The notes: generated by a model from the sequence alone, not told the origin. 64,000 nt of DNA from Ardenticatenaceae bacterium (GCA_020634495.1 JACKBR010000019.1:26116-90115), one strand, 5' to 3'; counted from the stretch's first letter, positions 1-8,350 are shown. Made by a program: numbers and translations.

Positions 1-453
1 GTTGAGCCGAACTTTTTCGTACAGGGTAACGATGGCTCCTTCTGGATAGCTGATCAGGCTGAAGTTGCCGCCGTTGGCGGTGGCGGGCAGGGTCAGGTAT
101 TCCGTTGGGATGTCGGCCATGTTGTGGCAGTAGAGGGTTACGGCCGTTTTCCCTTGCAGGTAAATGGTGTGTGGGCCATCCTCAGCGGCTGGCTGCTGCT
201 GTTTGAGCATGGCGCAGGAGTTGGGCAGCGGCACAGCGGATGGTGTAGCGGTAACAATTCGGGTGGGCGTTGGCTGAATGGTGGCCAGATGGGTGGCTAT
301 CTCGGCCACGGTTGTGGCCTCCGTGGCTGCGTGAACTTCGGTGTTGCTGTTCAACAAAACAAAGCCCAGATAGAAGGCGACGATGATCAGGCCGCCGCCG
401 ATGATGAGCAGCCCAATGAGGAGTGGTTGGGGCATGTTTTTTTCATTGACCAT
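1..453 (-). CDS. Membrane-anchored protein with GON-like domain (3' end beyond window)
   Basis: Open from the ATG at 453 to the left edge (151 codons), so the C-terminus is missing. Residues 8-32 form one hydrophobic segment, followed by a Thr/Pro-rich linker (TIQPTPTRIVTATPSAVP) typical of an anchored, exported protein. The outer part resembles the GON domain known from ADAMTS proteases: a Cys at the start (NSCAMLKQ), DGPHTIYL, then VTLYCHNM, IPTEYLTLP and GGNFS, which match the order of C...DGxYxI...VYCxxM...PxEYLxL...NFS. The domain assignment is by eye. The gene lies downstream of the terminator that ends the subtilase operon, so it may be transcribed separately. No strong Shine-Dalgarno sequence is visible. 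Confidence 0.6.
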   Translation of the reverse strand, partial: MVNEKNMPQPLLIGLLIIGGGLIIVAFYLGFVLLNSNTEVHAATEATTVAEIATHLATIQPTPTRIVTATPSAVPLPNSCAMLKQQQPAAEDGPHTIYLQGKTAVTLYCHNMADIPTEYLTLPATANGGNFSLISYPEGAIVTLYEKVRLN

Positions 454-553
454 AGATAACTTTTCCAGCACAGGTTCATTTAATACCCTTGCTGAAGCGT
501 AGCTTACCTTGCAATGAGGGAATAATCAACAGGGAGAAACGGGGGAAATAAAA

Positions 554-585
554 GTCGGGCAGGCCCGAAAATGAGCCTGCCCGAC
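554..585 (-). terminator. Rho-independent terminator after the subtilase gene
   Basis: Perfect 11-bp inverted repeat, GTCGGGCAGGC at 554-564 and GCCTGCCCGAC at 575-585, with a 10-base loop. Read on the minus strand, the stem is followed by a T-rich run (CTTTTATTTC). It sits about 85 bases past the subtilase stop, between that gene and the GON-like gene. Confidence 0.75.
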
Positions 586-669
586 GATTACGGCTTTTAC
601 ACACCTCTCCTGGGTGAATGAACGATATGGAAACGGCCGTTTCCGGCACGACTTCTGCGGCTTTGATGG

Positions 670-2355
670 CTACGGCGTTGAGACTCCGTTTTCCGCCATT
701 GTCATAGCTTCTCGCACATTGATGATGGGCATTTCAGATTGAATGCCTGGCACTGCTTGCGGGCTGGCAACGGCCGTTGTTATGATCTCCTTCACCCTAT
801 CTGGATTACAATCTGTTTTTTCAAGCAGCAAAGCCGCCAAACCACTTACCAAAGGAGTTGAAAATGAGGTGCCTTTCCAATAAGCATAATTTGTTTCAGG
901 CGATGTCTCCTTGGAATAACCAATCACACTCGTTCGCCTTTTCGTTGCATCATCAAGGTCTGCATATGGTGTTAGATCACAGCTTGGTTCATTATCCCCT
1001 CCAGGGGCTAAAACATCTCCTTTATTCGAGAAGCAGCTATAGCCACCCTGGTAATTACTCGACCCAACGCCAATGACGAAATTAAAAGATGCAGGTGCCT
1101 GGGGTGGTTTTTGTATTGGTTGCTGGGCTGAATCATTGCCAGCAGCCGCCACTATAATTGCCCCATGCTTATCGGCACATCTCAGTAAATAATACAAACA
1201 GGGCAGATATAAGTTAGGCTCACCGTCGCGATTTAGAGCATGTACGCCGAGGCTCAAATTGATGACTGTGCCACAAAGCTTTTGCTCCAGTCCATTATCT
1301 TCACCAAATCTCATCCGCCTGTTTATGACTTCACCAAGTTTCTGGATGAGCATAAAGGAATCGCCCCGGTTAGAATCATTGAGAACCCGGTACAAATGAA
1401 TCGTGCTATTTGGTGCAACCACATGTACCAAACTGGCAACAAACAACCCATGATCCCGGGCATCCGGTACGCCACGAACTTCATTATGCTCAACAACTTC
1501 AATAAATTCGTCCAAAGCTGACGGATTTGCTTGAGAAGGAGGCATTTCGGGAAGAACCTTGTAATCATCGTACGGTGACGTATCAAAAACGGCAACAAAG
1601 CTGCCTTTACCCGTCACCTCGGTGCTCCGATGTTCAAACGGGTTCGGGTTTTCCCCTTCCAGGAATTGAGTTGTGAAAAGATCAATGCCAAAGCCGTTAT
1701 TGGGTGTACGGCCGTGCAGCGCCCATTGATTTAGGTGTTCCCGAAAACTTGACCCTGGTCCAGCGTCACTAACCGGAAAACCTTCGCTACTACCGGGGTC
1801 TCCTTCTAGCTCAACTACCGGACGGCCGATTTTGTAGTTCGGATTTGAGTCTACGTTTATCGGTTCATCATCGAACCGAAACTGGTAGATGGCTTCGGCA
1901 ATTTGCGGGATAGACTTGTTGTTTGGGTTAGAAACGATTCGAAAGAGTATGGCGGCAAATTTACAGTCGGTAAGCACTATTTTGCTCGGTGCCTTCTGTG
2001 CATTTGCTTCAATTTGTGAGCTGCCTTCTGAATCATGGTCGTACTTCGCTGGCTCGCCACGCTTAGGTTCGTCCGGGGTGTACTGCTCCATGACAATCTT
2101 GAAGCCATCCAATTCTTCTAATCTATCTTTGGCCCTGTTAATTTCATTTACATTGTTCGCACTCAAGATGATCTGATCGCGCACGAAGTAACTGATGGCC
2201 GGTTTTTCTTTCGGATCCTTATCGCCGCCATCATCATCACCGTTATCCTTTGATTCACTCGATCTCAGCCACAAAAGCCAGATGATCGCTAACAACAAAG
2301 CCAAAATGACAATGGACAGGATGGGTACTAAGTTTCCACTTTCTTCCACAAACAT
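670..2355 (-). CDS. Membrane-anchored subtilisin-like serine peptidase (S8)
   Basis: 561 residues. One transmembrane helix at about 9-30 is followed by RSSESK and a very acidic linker (DNGDDDGGDKDPKE). The S8 catalytic triad is visible: Asp258 in VAVFDTSPYDD, His302 in RDHGLFVASLV and Ser497 in GTSFSTPLVSG, with the oxyanion Asn407 in AAAGNDS. No signal-peptidase site or recognisable I9 propeptide is seen; residues 50-240 are an unassigned N-terminal region. The positive-inside rule (acidic N-terminus, Arg just after the helix) predicts N-out/C-in, placing the peptidase domain in the cytoplasm; this is inference. The start is firm: GGAGGAG lies just upstream of the ATG at 2355. Last gene of the sigma/zinc-finger/CHAT operon, 126 bases after the CHAT stop. 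Confidence 0.9.
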   Translation of the reverse strand: MFVEESGNLVPILSIVILALLLAIIWLLWLRSSESKDNGDDDGGDKDPKEKPAISYFVRDQIILSANNVNEINRAKDRLEELDGFKIVMEQYTPDEPKRGEPAKYDHDSEGSSQIEANAQKAPSKIVLTDCKFAAILFRIVSNPNNKSIPQIAEAIYQFRFDDEPINVDSNPNYKIGRPVVELEGDPGSSEGFPVSDAGPGSSFREHLNQWALHGRTPNNGFGIDLFTTQFLEGENPNPFEHRSTEVTGKGSFVAVFDTSPYDDYKVLPEMPPSQANPSALDEFIEVVEHNEVRGVPDARDHGLFVASLVHVVAPNSTIHLYRVLNDSNRGDSFMLIQKLGEVINRRMRFGEDNGLEQKLCGTVINLSLGVHALNRDGEPNLYLPCLYYLLRCADKHGAIIVAAAGNDSAQQPIQKPPQAPASFNFVIGVGSSNYQGGYSCFSNKGDVLAPGGDNEPSCDLTPYADLDDATKRRTSVIGYSKETSPETNYAYWKGTSFSTPLVSGLAALLLEKTDCNPDRVKEIITTAVASPQAVPGIQSEMPIINVREAMTMAENGVSTP

Positions 2356-2481
2356 GATTCTCCTCCAGAATTAAACATGCAAACCGTCAAATAACCACCC
2401 CAAAACCCCCTCGATGGGTGGTTGCTAAGTTGAACGAAGGCGGTGAAGAATTTCCGCTATGGCCGGGTTGTTTAGGTAAAT

Positions 2482-5451
2482 TTAGGATGACTCTTGTAAC
2501 TGTCCAGCATGACCTACCAGGAAAAACGGTGCCCAAAAATATGGATGCTGGTACAAGGCTTGCTGTTCTGTTGGCCCATTTTCTGGCACGTCTAAGAATT
2601 GTAACTGCGCCTGACGGAGTGAGTCGCCTTTAGACAGGCCGTTGGCTAAGTTGGTGTAGAAGTTTTTCATGAAAACGGCCGTAGACCGATCTTCAACGGG
2701 CCACAAGGTGAGCGCCAGCGAGCTGGCCCCAGATGAAAGAAAAGCCCGCATTAAGCCCAGCAGTTCATCGCCACCGCTGATCACGCTGCGGCCTGTTTGG
2801 CAGGCGCTTAAGGTGACCAATGAAGCATTGAGCTTCAGGTTAAAAATGTCCAGGGTGGTTAGCCAGCCATCTGCCAGGGCCAGGCCAGAAAAGAGCGGAT
2901 TGTCGGGCCGGAAATCGGCATGGGCTGCCAGGTGCAAAATCTGGCTGTTTTCGGCGGCTTCTTTGATGTTTGCCACTGTTGCGTCTTGTTCAAGCCACAC
3001 AGTGCCGGGCCATATCTGGCCAATGGTTGTGGCCTCTTCCAGAGCATGGGGCAGGGTTCCGTTGAAGGAATGCCCAACGGCAAATAGACTGGGTTGTTTG
3101 GTAGATTGGCAACGGCCGTACTGAATAAAATTTGCGCCGGGTAGGTAGCTAATTTCATAGGTTGCCAGCAGGGGCAAGGTCGATTCCAAAAGCGCATGAA
3201 ATGGCAGGTAGTGCAAAAAGCCATGCGGCACGATTATTAACTTTTTGTAATTATGCAGTTGAGCGGCAAACGGCCGTATCAAATAATTATAAAGCTGCTG
3301 CAAAATGCCTCGTGCATTGCCGTTTAGTTGGCCAAGCCGCTGCGGGGAGCTGTTGGGCACCGCATTCAGGTTAAGCCAAAAAAGCTGCAATAACTTTTGC
3401 ACCTGGTTGATATTTGTTTCCAGCGGAATAGCGCAAATTTCCTCACCAGTGACCACAAAAACAATTAGCTTTCCTTTTGCCATGAAAAATTCCAGCAAGG
3501 CTGTGTCTGCCTCAAGCTGGGGCTGAATCGGTTCCGTTTGCACCTGCCACAGAGCGGCATCCTGCGTATAGTCGGCATTCTTAATGAGCAGTTTGTGCCA
3601 TAGTTTGGTAATTTGGGTTTCCAGCCGCTGCACCTCTTTTTGGGCCGTTTTCTGTTCCGACGTCAATGCGGCGTCGGTGAACTCGCTTGAAGTTTCGGCG
3701 CTGACCCAACGGCGATAAATGCGATCACGCTGGCCCCGCAGGCGCGTTAGCTCATCCACCAGCCCTTGGTCTTCTGGGGCACGCGCCTGTATGCCAATGT
3801 CCAGCCGGAAGGCGAGCATTTCTAGCAAGACTCTGGATTTGGCTCTTTCAGCATACTGCAAGCTGGCTGCCGGATCGCGCATTTGCAAACAGAGCTGAAC
3901 CATATCTTCATAAACCCGATGTTTGTCAATCAGAAAATCAGAGCGGAATTCGAGCATTAAGCGGCCTCTCAACCGTTCAATTGCTTCTATCGCCCGATCC
4001 ATTTCTGTGCGGGCCAGCGCGTGGTCTGCCCGTTCAATCGCAAGCAATCCTAACAAATACCGGCTTTGGTAAATGATGAGGGGAATGTCATCTTCTTGCC
4101 CAATGGCCAGGGCGCAGCTCACGTAGTGTTGGGCCTGGCTGAAGGCTTTGATGGTTAGAGCGGCACGAGCTGCAATTAATAAGGCATGGGCTCGCTGCAC
4201 GCGCAGGTTATGAGCCTCAAAAACAGTCAGGCTGTTAAGTGCGTTGGTCAACCCCGCCTGGGCTTGATCTTGAAGCAGCAAAATTGTGGCAATCTCTAAA
4301 TCGGCCGTGGCGACCCAAACCGGGTTGCCTTCATTCAAGAAAATCTGTTTGGCGCGGGCTAATGCTGCCAACGCCTGATCGTAGTTTCTCAGGCCAGAGT
4401 GGGCCACAGCCTCATTCAGCAGGCATTGGGCCACTTCAAACTGTGAGCCCAATTTTGCAAAAAGCGGCCGTATTTTTTGGAAATTTTCTAATACTTCACT
4501 GTACCGGCCCAATTGCAGCAAGCAGTCGCTGATATACAGTTTTATTAAGATGGCATCTCTGTGACGGCCGTCTGACAAAAACATGTCTTGTGCCTGGTTT
4601 AGCAGTTCTAAACCTTCGTTATAGCGACCCAGGATGAAGTAGGTAATCCCAAGCGTCTGCTGGGATCGGGCAAATTCGGCTTTTTGCCCCGATTTTTTAA
4701 ATAGCTTACCGGCTTTTTTATTTGCCTGGATAGATTGGCTAAAGAGCCCAAGATTGCGCAAGGCGATTGAGCGATTATTTTCTGCACGCCCCAAAATATC
4801 AATTGGCGCTTGATTTTCCAGATAGATCGCCTGGGCTTTGTTGAATAAATCTAAACCCTGGGCATCATCACCGAGCCTGAGATAGAGAAGCCCTAAGTTG
4901 ACCTTTACTTTGGCCAACAGCAGCCATTCACCTTTTTCAGCAAAAACCTTCCGGGCCCATTCTCCGGCATCTTTTGCCTCTTCATACCGCCCTAAATGAG
5001 CCAGCGGCGTCAGTTTTGCGTAATAACAGCCTGCCTGGTTAACGATATGGTTGTAATTTTTGTAGATTTCTGCGGCCTGATCATAAAGCTCGATGGCTTG
5101 CTGGAATTTTCCCAATCCGCCGTGAGCATATGCGTTGGCTCTGGCGCGAAGGCCAAGCGCACGATACCAATCGTTTTCCGCCAGTTCACTGAGGAGGTGA
5201 AGGAGATCGGAGATTTTTAGGCACAGTTGGATATTGCTTCGTAGGAAAAAATCAGATTTTGCTTTGAGCAGATCAGCAACGGTGTCTTGTTCTTTTTTGT
5301 CTAAGTTAGGGGCTCGTTGTTTAAGGAGCTGTTCTTGGGCGGAATATTCTGGCAAGGCGAGCAAAGACACCACCAGACGCTCTGCCGTGAGCGCCTGCGT
5401 TTCTGGATGTCTTTCTAAAACAACTTCTGTTTCGTCTTGCGTCAGAACCAT
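2482..5451 (-). CDS. TPR-repeat CHAT-domain protease
   Basis: 989 residues. About residues 90-560 are tandem tetratricopeptide repeats (for example the LGLLYLRLGDDAQGLDLFNKA unit), then a coiled linker, then a C-terminal CHAT domain, the caspase-like clan CD peptidase fold. Its catalytic dyad is intact: His844 in HLAAHADFR and Cys884 in SACQTG, followed by the GGDELLGLMRAFLSSGA helix. CHAT-TPR proteins are known as regulated proteases, separase-like, including Csx29 of type III-E CRISPR loci; the substrate here is unknown. The gene starts 31 bases after the zinc-finger gene, with a weak AAAGAG ribosome site, and is followed by the subtilase. Same-operon candidates for the substrate are the zinc-finger protein, the sigma factor and the subtilase. 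Confidence 0.92.
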   Translation of the reverse strand: MVLTQDETEVVLERHPETQALTAERLVVSLLALPEYSAQEQLLKQRAPNLDKKEQDTVADLLKAKSDFFLRSNIQLCLKISDLLHLLSELAENDWYRALGLRARANAYAHGGLGKFQQAIELYDQAAEIYKNYNHIVNQAGCYYAKLTPLAHLGRYEEAKDAGEWARKVFAEKGEWLLLAKVKVNLGLLYLRLGDDAQGLDLFNKAQAIYLENQAPIDILGRAENNRSIALRNLGLFSQSIQANKKAGKLFKKSGQKAEFARSQQTLGITYFILGRYNEGLELLNQAQDMFLSDGRHRDAILIKLYISDCLLQLGRYSEVLENFQKIRPLFAKLGSQFEVAQCLLNEAVAHSGLRNYDQALAALARAKQIFLNEGNPVWVATADLEIATILLLQDQAQAGLTNALNSLTVFEAHNLRVQRAHALLIAARAALTIKAFSQAQHYVSCALAIGQEDDIPLIIYQSRYLLGLLAIERADHALARTEMDRAIEAIERLRGRLMLEFRSDFLIDKHRVYEDMVQLCLQMRDPAASLQYAERAKSRVLLEMLAFRLDIGIQARAPEDQGLVDELTRLRGQRDRIYRRWVSAETSSEFTDAALTSEQKTAQKEVQRLETQITKLWHKLLIKNADYTQDAALWQVQTEPIQPQLEADTALLEFFMAKGKLIVFVVTGEEICAIPLETNINQVQKLLQLFWLNLNAVPNSSPQRLGQLNGNARGILQQLYNYLIRPFAAQLHNYKKLIIVPHGFLHYLPFHALLESTLPLLATYEISYLPGANFIQYGRCQSTKQPSLFAVGHSFNGTLPHALEEATTIGQIWPGTVWLEQDATVANIKEAAENSQILHLAAHADFRPDNPLFSGLALADGWLTTLDIFNLKLNASLVTLSACQTGRSVISGGDELLGLMRAFLSSGASSLALTLWPVEDRSTAVFMKNFYTNLANGLSKGDSLRQAQLQFLDVPENGPTEQQALYQHPYFWAPFFLVGHAGQLQESS

Positions 5452-5482
5452 ATCTCTTTCTTAATATTGACGGTTGAAGCAA

Positions 5483-6070
5483 TTAAATGAATAAGTCCTG
5501 TACGTAAATTTCTACTTCATTGCCAGATAAGGTAAGCTCATAGGTTCCTGACGCCAGTCCGGTAAAGGAAAAGTTGCCCAGTTCATCCAGGGTTACGGCC
5601 GTTACCACATGATCCCCTTGCATTAATTGAACCGACACGGCCTCCGTCTCAATGCCCAAAACCAATCCCAAAATTGATTTGCGCCCAGGATGTTCCGGAT
5701 CATCCTGCACCTCCAACGACAGTTGGGCATCGCCTGCCTCATACATCAGTGGGCCAGTGTCGCCGCCGCGCATGGCAAAAGCGGGTGTCCCTAGCATTTG
5801 TCTGGTTTGGCCGCCGCCGGGAATGCGTTTGGCAATCCAGATTTTGATTCTTTCTGCGGTTGAGGGTTGCAGCGAAACGGCCGTTTCCGCCAAAAACGCC
5901 TCTAGTTGTTTAATTTCTCTGGTGCAATGAGGGCAGTCGGAAAGATGCTGAGAAATCGTATTTACTGCATCTTCTGGCAAAAGCCCTAAATAAAAATTGC
6001 CTAATGTCGCACTATCTGGACAGGTAATTCGGTAGAGGGCAGCCTTGAGACTGTCATCAATATGCGCCAT
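5483..6070 (-). CDS. Putative anti-sigma-like zinc-finger protein with C-terminal beta domain
   Basis: 195 residues. The N-terminus carries an anti-sigma-type zinc motif: Cys17, then His42-x3-Cys46-x2-Cys49 (QHLSDCPHC). No transmembrane helix is present, unlike many ZAS anti-sigma factors. A basic linker (about 73-100, rich in G, Q, R) leads to a beta-rich C-terminal region (about 130-195: ELGNFSFTGLASGTYELTL), resembling carboxypeptidase-regulatory or Ig-like folds. Strong ribosome site GAGGAG before the ATG at 6070. It lies between the sigma factor and the CHAT protease, so control of the sigma factor and cleavage by CHAT are attractive but untested. Alternative: a zinc-finger scaffold unrelated to sigma control. 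Confidence 0.75.
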   Translation of the reverse strand: MAHIDDSLKAALYRITCPDSATLGNFYLGLLPEDAVNTISQHLSDCPHCTREIKQLEAFLAETAVSLQPSTAERIKIWIAKRIPGGGQTRQMLGTPAFAMRGGDTGPLMYEAGDAQLSLEVQDDPEHPGRKSILGLVLGIETEAVSVQLMQGDHVVTAVTLDELGNFSFTGLASGTYELTLSGNEVEIYVQDLFI

Positions 6071-6228
6071 AGTTGAATCTCCTCAATATCACTCTAACGT
6101 AAGCTAGATTGACTTTCTTAGCCTAAGCACACCGCTCGCTTCATCACAAATTAGGCGGCTTTTGCACGCTTGTTTATCAGGCCCAAAAGTAGAACTTGCT
6201 TGAGATTTTCATACGTTAAAGCATTCCT

Positions 6229-6271
6229 TTGGCAGAACATGGAATTGCTCAAAATGAGTTGTTTCTGCCAA
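6229..6271. promoter_or_regulatory. Inverted repeat in the sigma/zinc-finger intergenic gap
   Basis: Perfect 9-bp arms TTGGCAGAA (6229-6237) and TTCTGCCAA (6263-6271), with a small inner CTCA/TGAG pair. It lies in the 296-base gap between the sigma stop and the zinc-finger start, the only long gap between the first two genes. It could be an attenuator hairpin or an operator for an internal promoter. No obvious sigma-70 -35/-10 pair was found in the gap; nothing else coding is seen there. Confidence 0.4.
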
Positions 6272-6366
6272 GGCAAGCAATTTACTTTGTTATTTCCAGC
6301 ATTCAAAAAAATGTTGCCATCCAGTAAATGTGCTGCTAACCCAATAAACGATGCTAAACCAATTTT

Positions 6367-7095
6367 TCACGCATCGTCTAAAAATTCCTTAAACTCTTCA
6401 TTCCGTCGCAGCCTGGCCAAAAAATTGTCTTTCGTGCGCGAGACGTCTCGAACGTCTGAGAAACTGTCAGCATACAAGTCGTAGATTTCACGTGGTTTTA
6501 AGTCCAACACAAAATAACCGTAGATGGCCAAAAGCTCCTTTCCGTTGTTGCACATCGCTTGCAGCTTTTGCCACAAAATCTCTTGCATTTCACGCTGGGC
6601 TATCTCACGTTCGGGTTGTTCATCCTCGTCCATGATGGTTGCGAAAGGATCAAATTCTTCAGAGCCATTGTCTGATTGATTCGCCCGATCCCACAAATGT
6701 GCCTGCTCTTTCCAGCGGGCAAAATCAACCATGACGGCATTGGTACACATTTGCAGGTAGCGCAGCAATGATTTGAGGTCAGGAAATTTGCTGAAGTTTT
6801 CTGCGGGAATGCCTTGCCACATCTTTTCAAAAGCGCGGTTCATAAAATAGTCTGCTTCTTCACCGAGGCTGGTATAAAGTGAATGGCGCATGACCCAGGA
6901 AAGTACCAGGCTTTGGTACTGCTCGTACAAACAGGCCCAGGCTTGTTGGTTGCCATGCACAAAGGCACGCCGAAAAAGCTCATAGCAGAATCGGGGATCA
7001 TGTTCTCTTTGGGCAAAAAACCGTTCACTTTCCTGATGACACCGATCGCATAAACTGCGAAAAGTGAGCAGGTTCAGTTCGTTTTTATTGGACAT
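6367..7095 (-). CDS. Sigma-70-family RNA polymerase sigma factor
   Basis: 242 residues. Region 2 spans about 45-125 (AWACLYEQYQSLVLSWVM, then ADYFMNRAFEKMWQGI and a DLKSLLRYLQMCTNAVMVDF segment), and a region-4 helix-turn-helix spans about 185-235 (LKPREIYDLYADSF...RTKDNFLARLRR). Between them is a long acidic linker (DEDEQPEREIAQREM). A 40-residue N-terminal extension with Cys16-x2-Cys19 is unusual for ECF factors. It is the first gene of the operon and faces away from the esterase gene. It is preceded by four phased TTGTA heptamers. No clear Shine-Dalgarno site precedes the ATG at 7095. Directing transcription of its own operon is the expected but unproven role. Confidence 0.85.
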   Translation of the reverse strand: MSNKNELNLLTFRSLCDRCHQESERFFAQREHDPRFCYELFRRAFVHGNQQAWACLYEQYQSLVLSWVMRHSLYTSLGEEADYFMNRAFEKMWQGIPAENFSKFPDLKSLLRYLQMCTNAVMVDFARWKEQAHLWDRANQSDNGSEEFDPFATIMDEDEQPEREIAQREMQEILWQKLQAMCNNGKELLAIYGYFVLDLKPREIYDLYADSFSDVRDVSRTKDNFLARLRRNEEFKEFLDDA

Positions 7096-7136
7096 AGGAA
7101 CTACGCAATGATGTTTGATTGATGATTAAAGTTAAT

Positions 7137-7177
7137 TTGTAGGTAGATTGTAGGTGCGTTGTACCCCACATTGTACC
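7137..7177. promoter_or_regulatory. Four phased TTGTA(GG/CC) heptamers upstream of the sigma gene
   Basis: TTGTAGG at 7137-7143 and 7148-7154, then TTGTACC at 7159-7165 and 7171-7177. Start-to-start spacing is 11, 11 and 12 bases, close to one helical turn, so all sites face the same side of the DNA. The array lies 42-82 bases upstream of the sigma start codon, which suits a cooperative operator or activator site. The regulator is unknown. Confidence 0.6.
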
Positions 7178-7375
7178 TGATTTTTCTCCTGTGGCTGCAT
7201 GAAAATGCAACAAAATGGCGATAATCAGGATACATTTAGCAGAGAATGCTCGATTTTTCAGATCAATCGGCCCCACCACCTATTAATCCTTTGCTAAAAT
7301 TGTAGTTGGCGACGGCCGTTCCCGCCATTTTTATCGATTTGGTTTGCTTCAAAAGACAATTACGGAGAAATGCTC

Positions 7376-8350
7376 ATGCCCTTATTTGACATGCCCCTGC
7401 ACGAACTACAAACTTACTTGCCCGCCCGCGTAGAACCGGACGATTTTGATGCGTTTTGGCAGCAAACCCTGGCCGAAACGGCCGTACACCCCCTAAACGC
7501 AACCTTTGAACCAGTGGATGAAGGGCTGCAAACCATCGACGCCTACGATGTCACCTTTGCTGGCTTTGCGGGCCAGCCGGTTAAAGGCTGGTTCCTGCTG
7601 CCGCGCCACCGCAGTAAGCCGCTGCCTTGCGTGGTGCAATACATTGGTTACAGCGGCGGGCGGGGCTTCATTTACGATTTGCTCACCTGGCCGAGCCTCG
7701 GCTTTGCCTATTTTGTGATGGATACACGCGGCCAGGGTTGGGCCCAAAACCGGCCAGGGGCTACGGCAGATGTGGCCCCGCAAGGCACCGGCCCGCACGT
7801 GCCCGGCTTTATGACACAAGGGATTCTTGATCCCCAAACCTACTATTACCGGCGCGTGTTTGTGGATGCGGTGCGTGCTTTAGCCGTTGCCCGCGAGCAT
7901 CCAGCAGTGAATCCAGAGCAAATAGCTGTTACCGGACACAGCCAGGGTGGGGGTATTACATTGGCAGTTGCTGGCTTGGATACGGCCGTATCCATCGCCA
8001 TGCCCGACGCTCCCTTCTTGTGCCATTACCGGCACGCCACCGAAATTGTAGACACACAACCCTACAACGAAATCACCCGCTTTTGCCTCACCCACCGCGA
8101 TCAGATTCAAACCGTGTTCAACACCCTGTCCTACTTTGACGGCGTGAACTTTGCGGCCCGCGCCAAAGCCCAGGCGCTTTTTTCTGTGGCCTTAATGGAC
8201 GATATTTGCCCACCAAGCACCGTGTATGCCGCCTACAACCATTATGCTGGGGCCAAAGAAATCTCGGTTTACAGCTACAACAATCACGAAGCAGGTGGCC
8301 CGTATCAACTGCGCCAACAGGCCCAGCTTCTGCGCAACCTATGGCTCTAG
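7376..8350 (+). CDS. Acetyl xylan esterase / cephalosporin-C deacetylase family hydrolase
   Basis: 324 residues from the second ATG at 7376, chosen because GGAG at 7364-7367 is then 8 bases away; the ATG at 7370 is only 2 bases from it. Alpha/beta hydrolase of the AXE1 family (carbohydrate esterase 7), which removes acetyl groups from xylo-oligosaccharides or related esters. The triad is intact: Ser189 in GHSQGGG, Asp275 in LMDDICPPST and His304 in NNHEAGG. The family's oxyanion region YIGYSGGRG and the RGQGW motif are present, and the length is typical (about 320). No signal peptide, so it should act in the cytoplasm. It is divergent from the sigma operon and converges on aroC. Confidence 0.9.
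   Translation: MPLFDMPLHELQTYLPARVEPDDFDAFWQQTLAETAVHPLNATFEPVDEGLQTIDAYDVTFAGFAGQPVKGWFLLPRHRSKPLPCVVQYIGYSGGRGFIYDLLTWPSLGFAYFVMDTRGQGWAQNRPGATADVAPQGTGPHVPGFMTQGILDPQTYYYRRVFVDAVRALAVAREHPAVNPEQIAVTGHSQGGGITLAVAGLDTAVSIAMPDAPFLCHYRHATEIVDTQPYNEITRFCLTHRDQIQTVFNTLSYFDGVNFAARAKAQALFSVALMDDICPPSTVYAAYNHYAGAKEISVYSYNNHEAGGPYQLRQQAQLLRNLWL

Noticed and set aside
124..459. Plus-strand reading frame of 111 codons at the left edge
   Set aside because: The opposite strand codes for a hydrophobic helix, Thr/Pro linker and GON-like domain; the plus frame is its shadow.
670..7095. Type III-E CRISPR (Craspase) locus around the TPR-CHAT gene
   Set aside because: No Cas7-11, Cas1/2, repeat array or Csx30/31-like gene was recognised; only the TPR-CHAT and sigma components are shared.
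1..7095. Bacterial gasdermin defence system (CHAT or S8 protease plus pore protein)
   Set aside because: No gene with a gasdermin-like layout was found next to either protease; the only small membrane protein near is the GON-like one, which lies after a terminator.
7137..7177. TTGTA heptamers as a CRISPR array or plasmid iterons
   Set aside because: Units are 7 bases with 4-5-base spacers, far too short for CRISPR, and no replication initiator is nearby.
7096..7279. Short minus-strand frame between the sigma and esterase genes
   Set aside because: It overlaps the phased heptamers and lacks a ribosome site or family resemblance.
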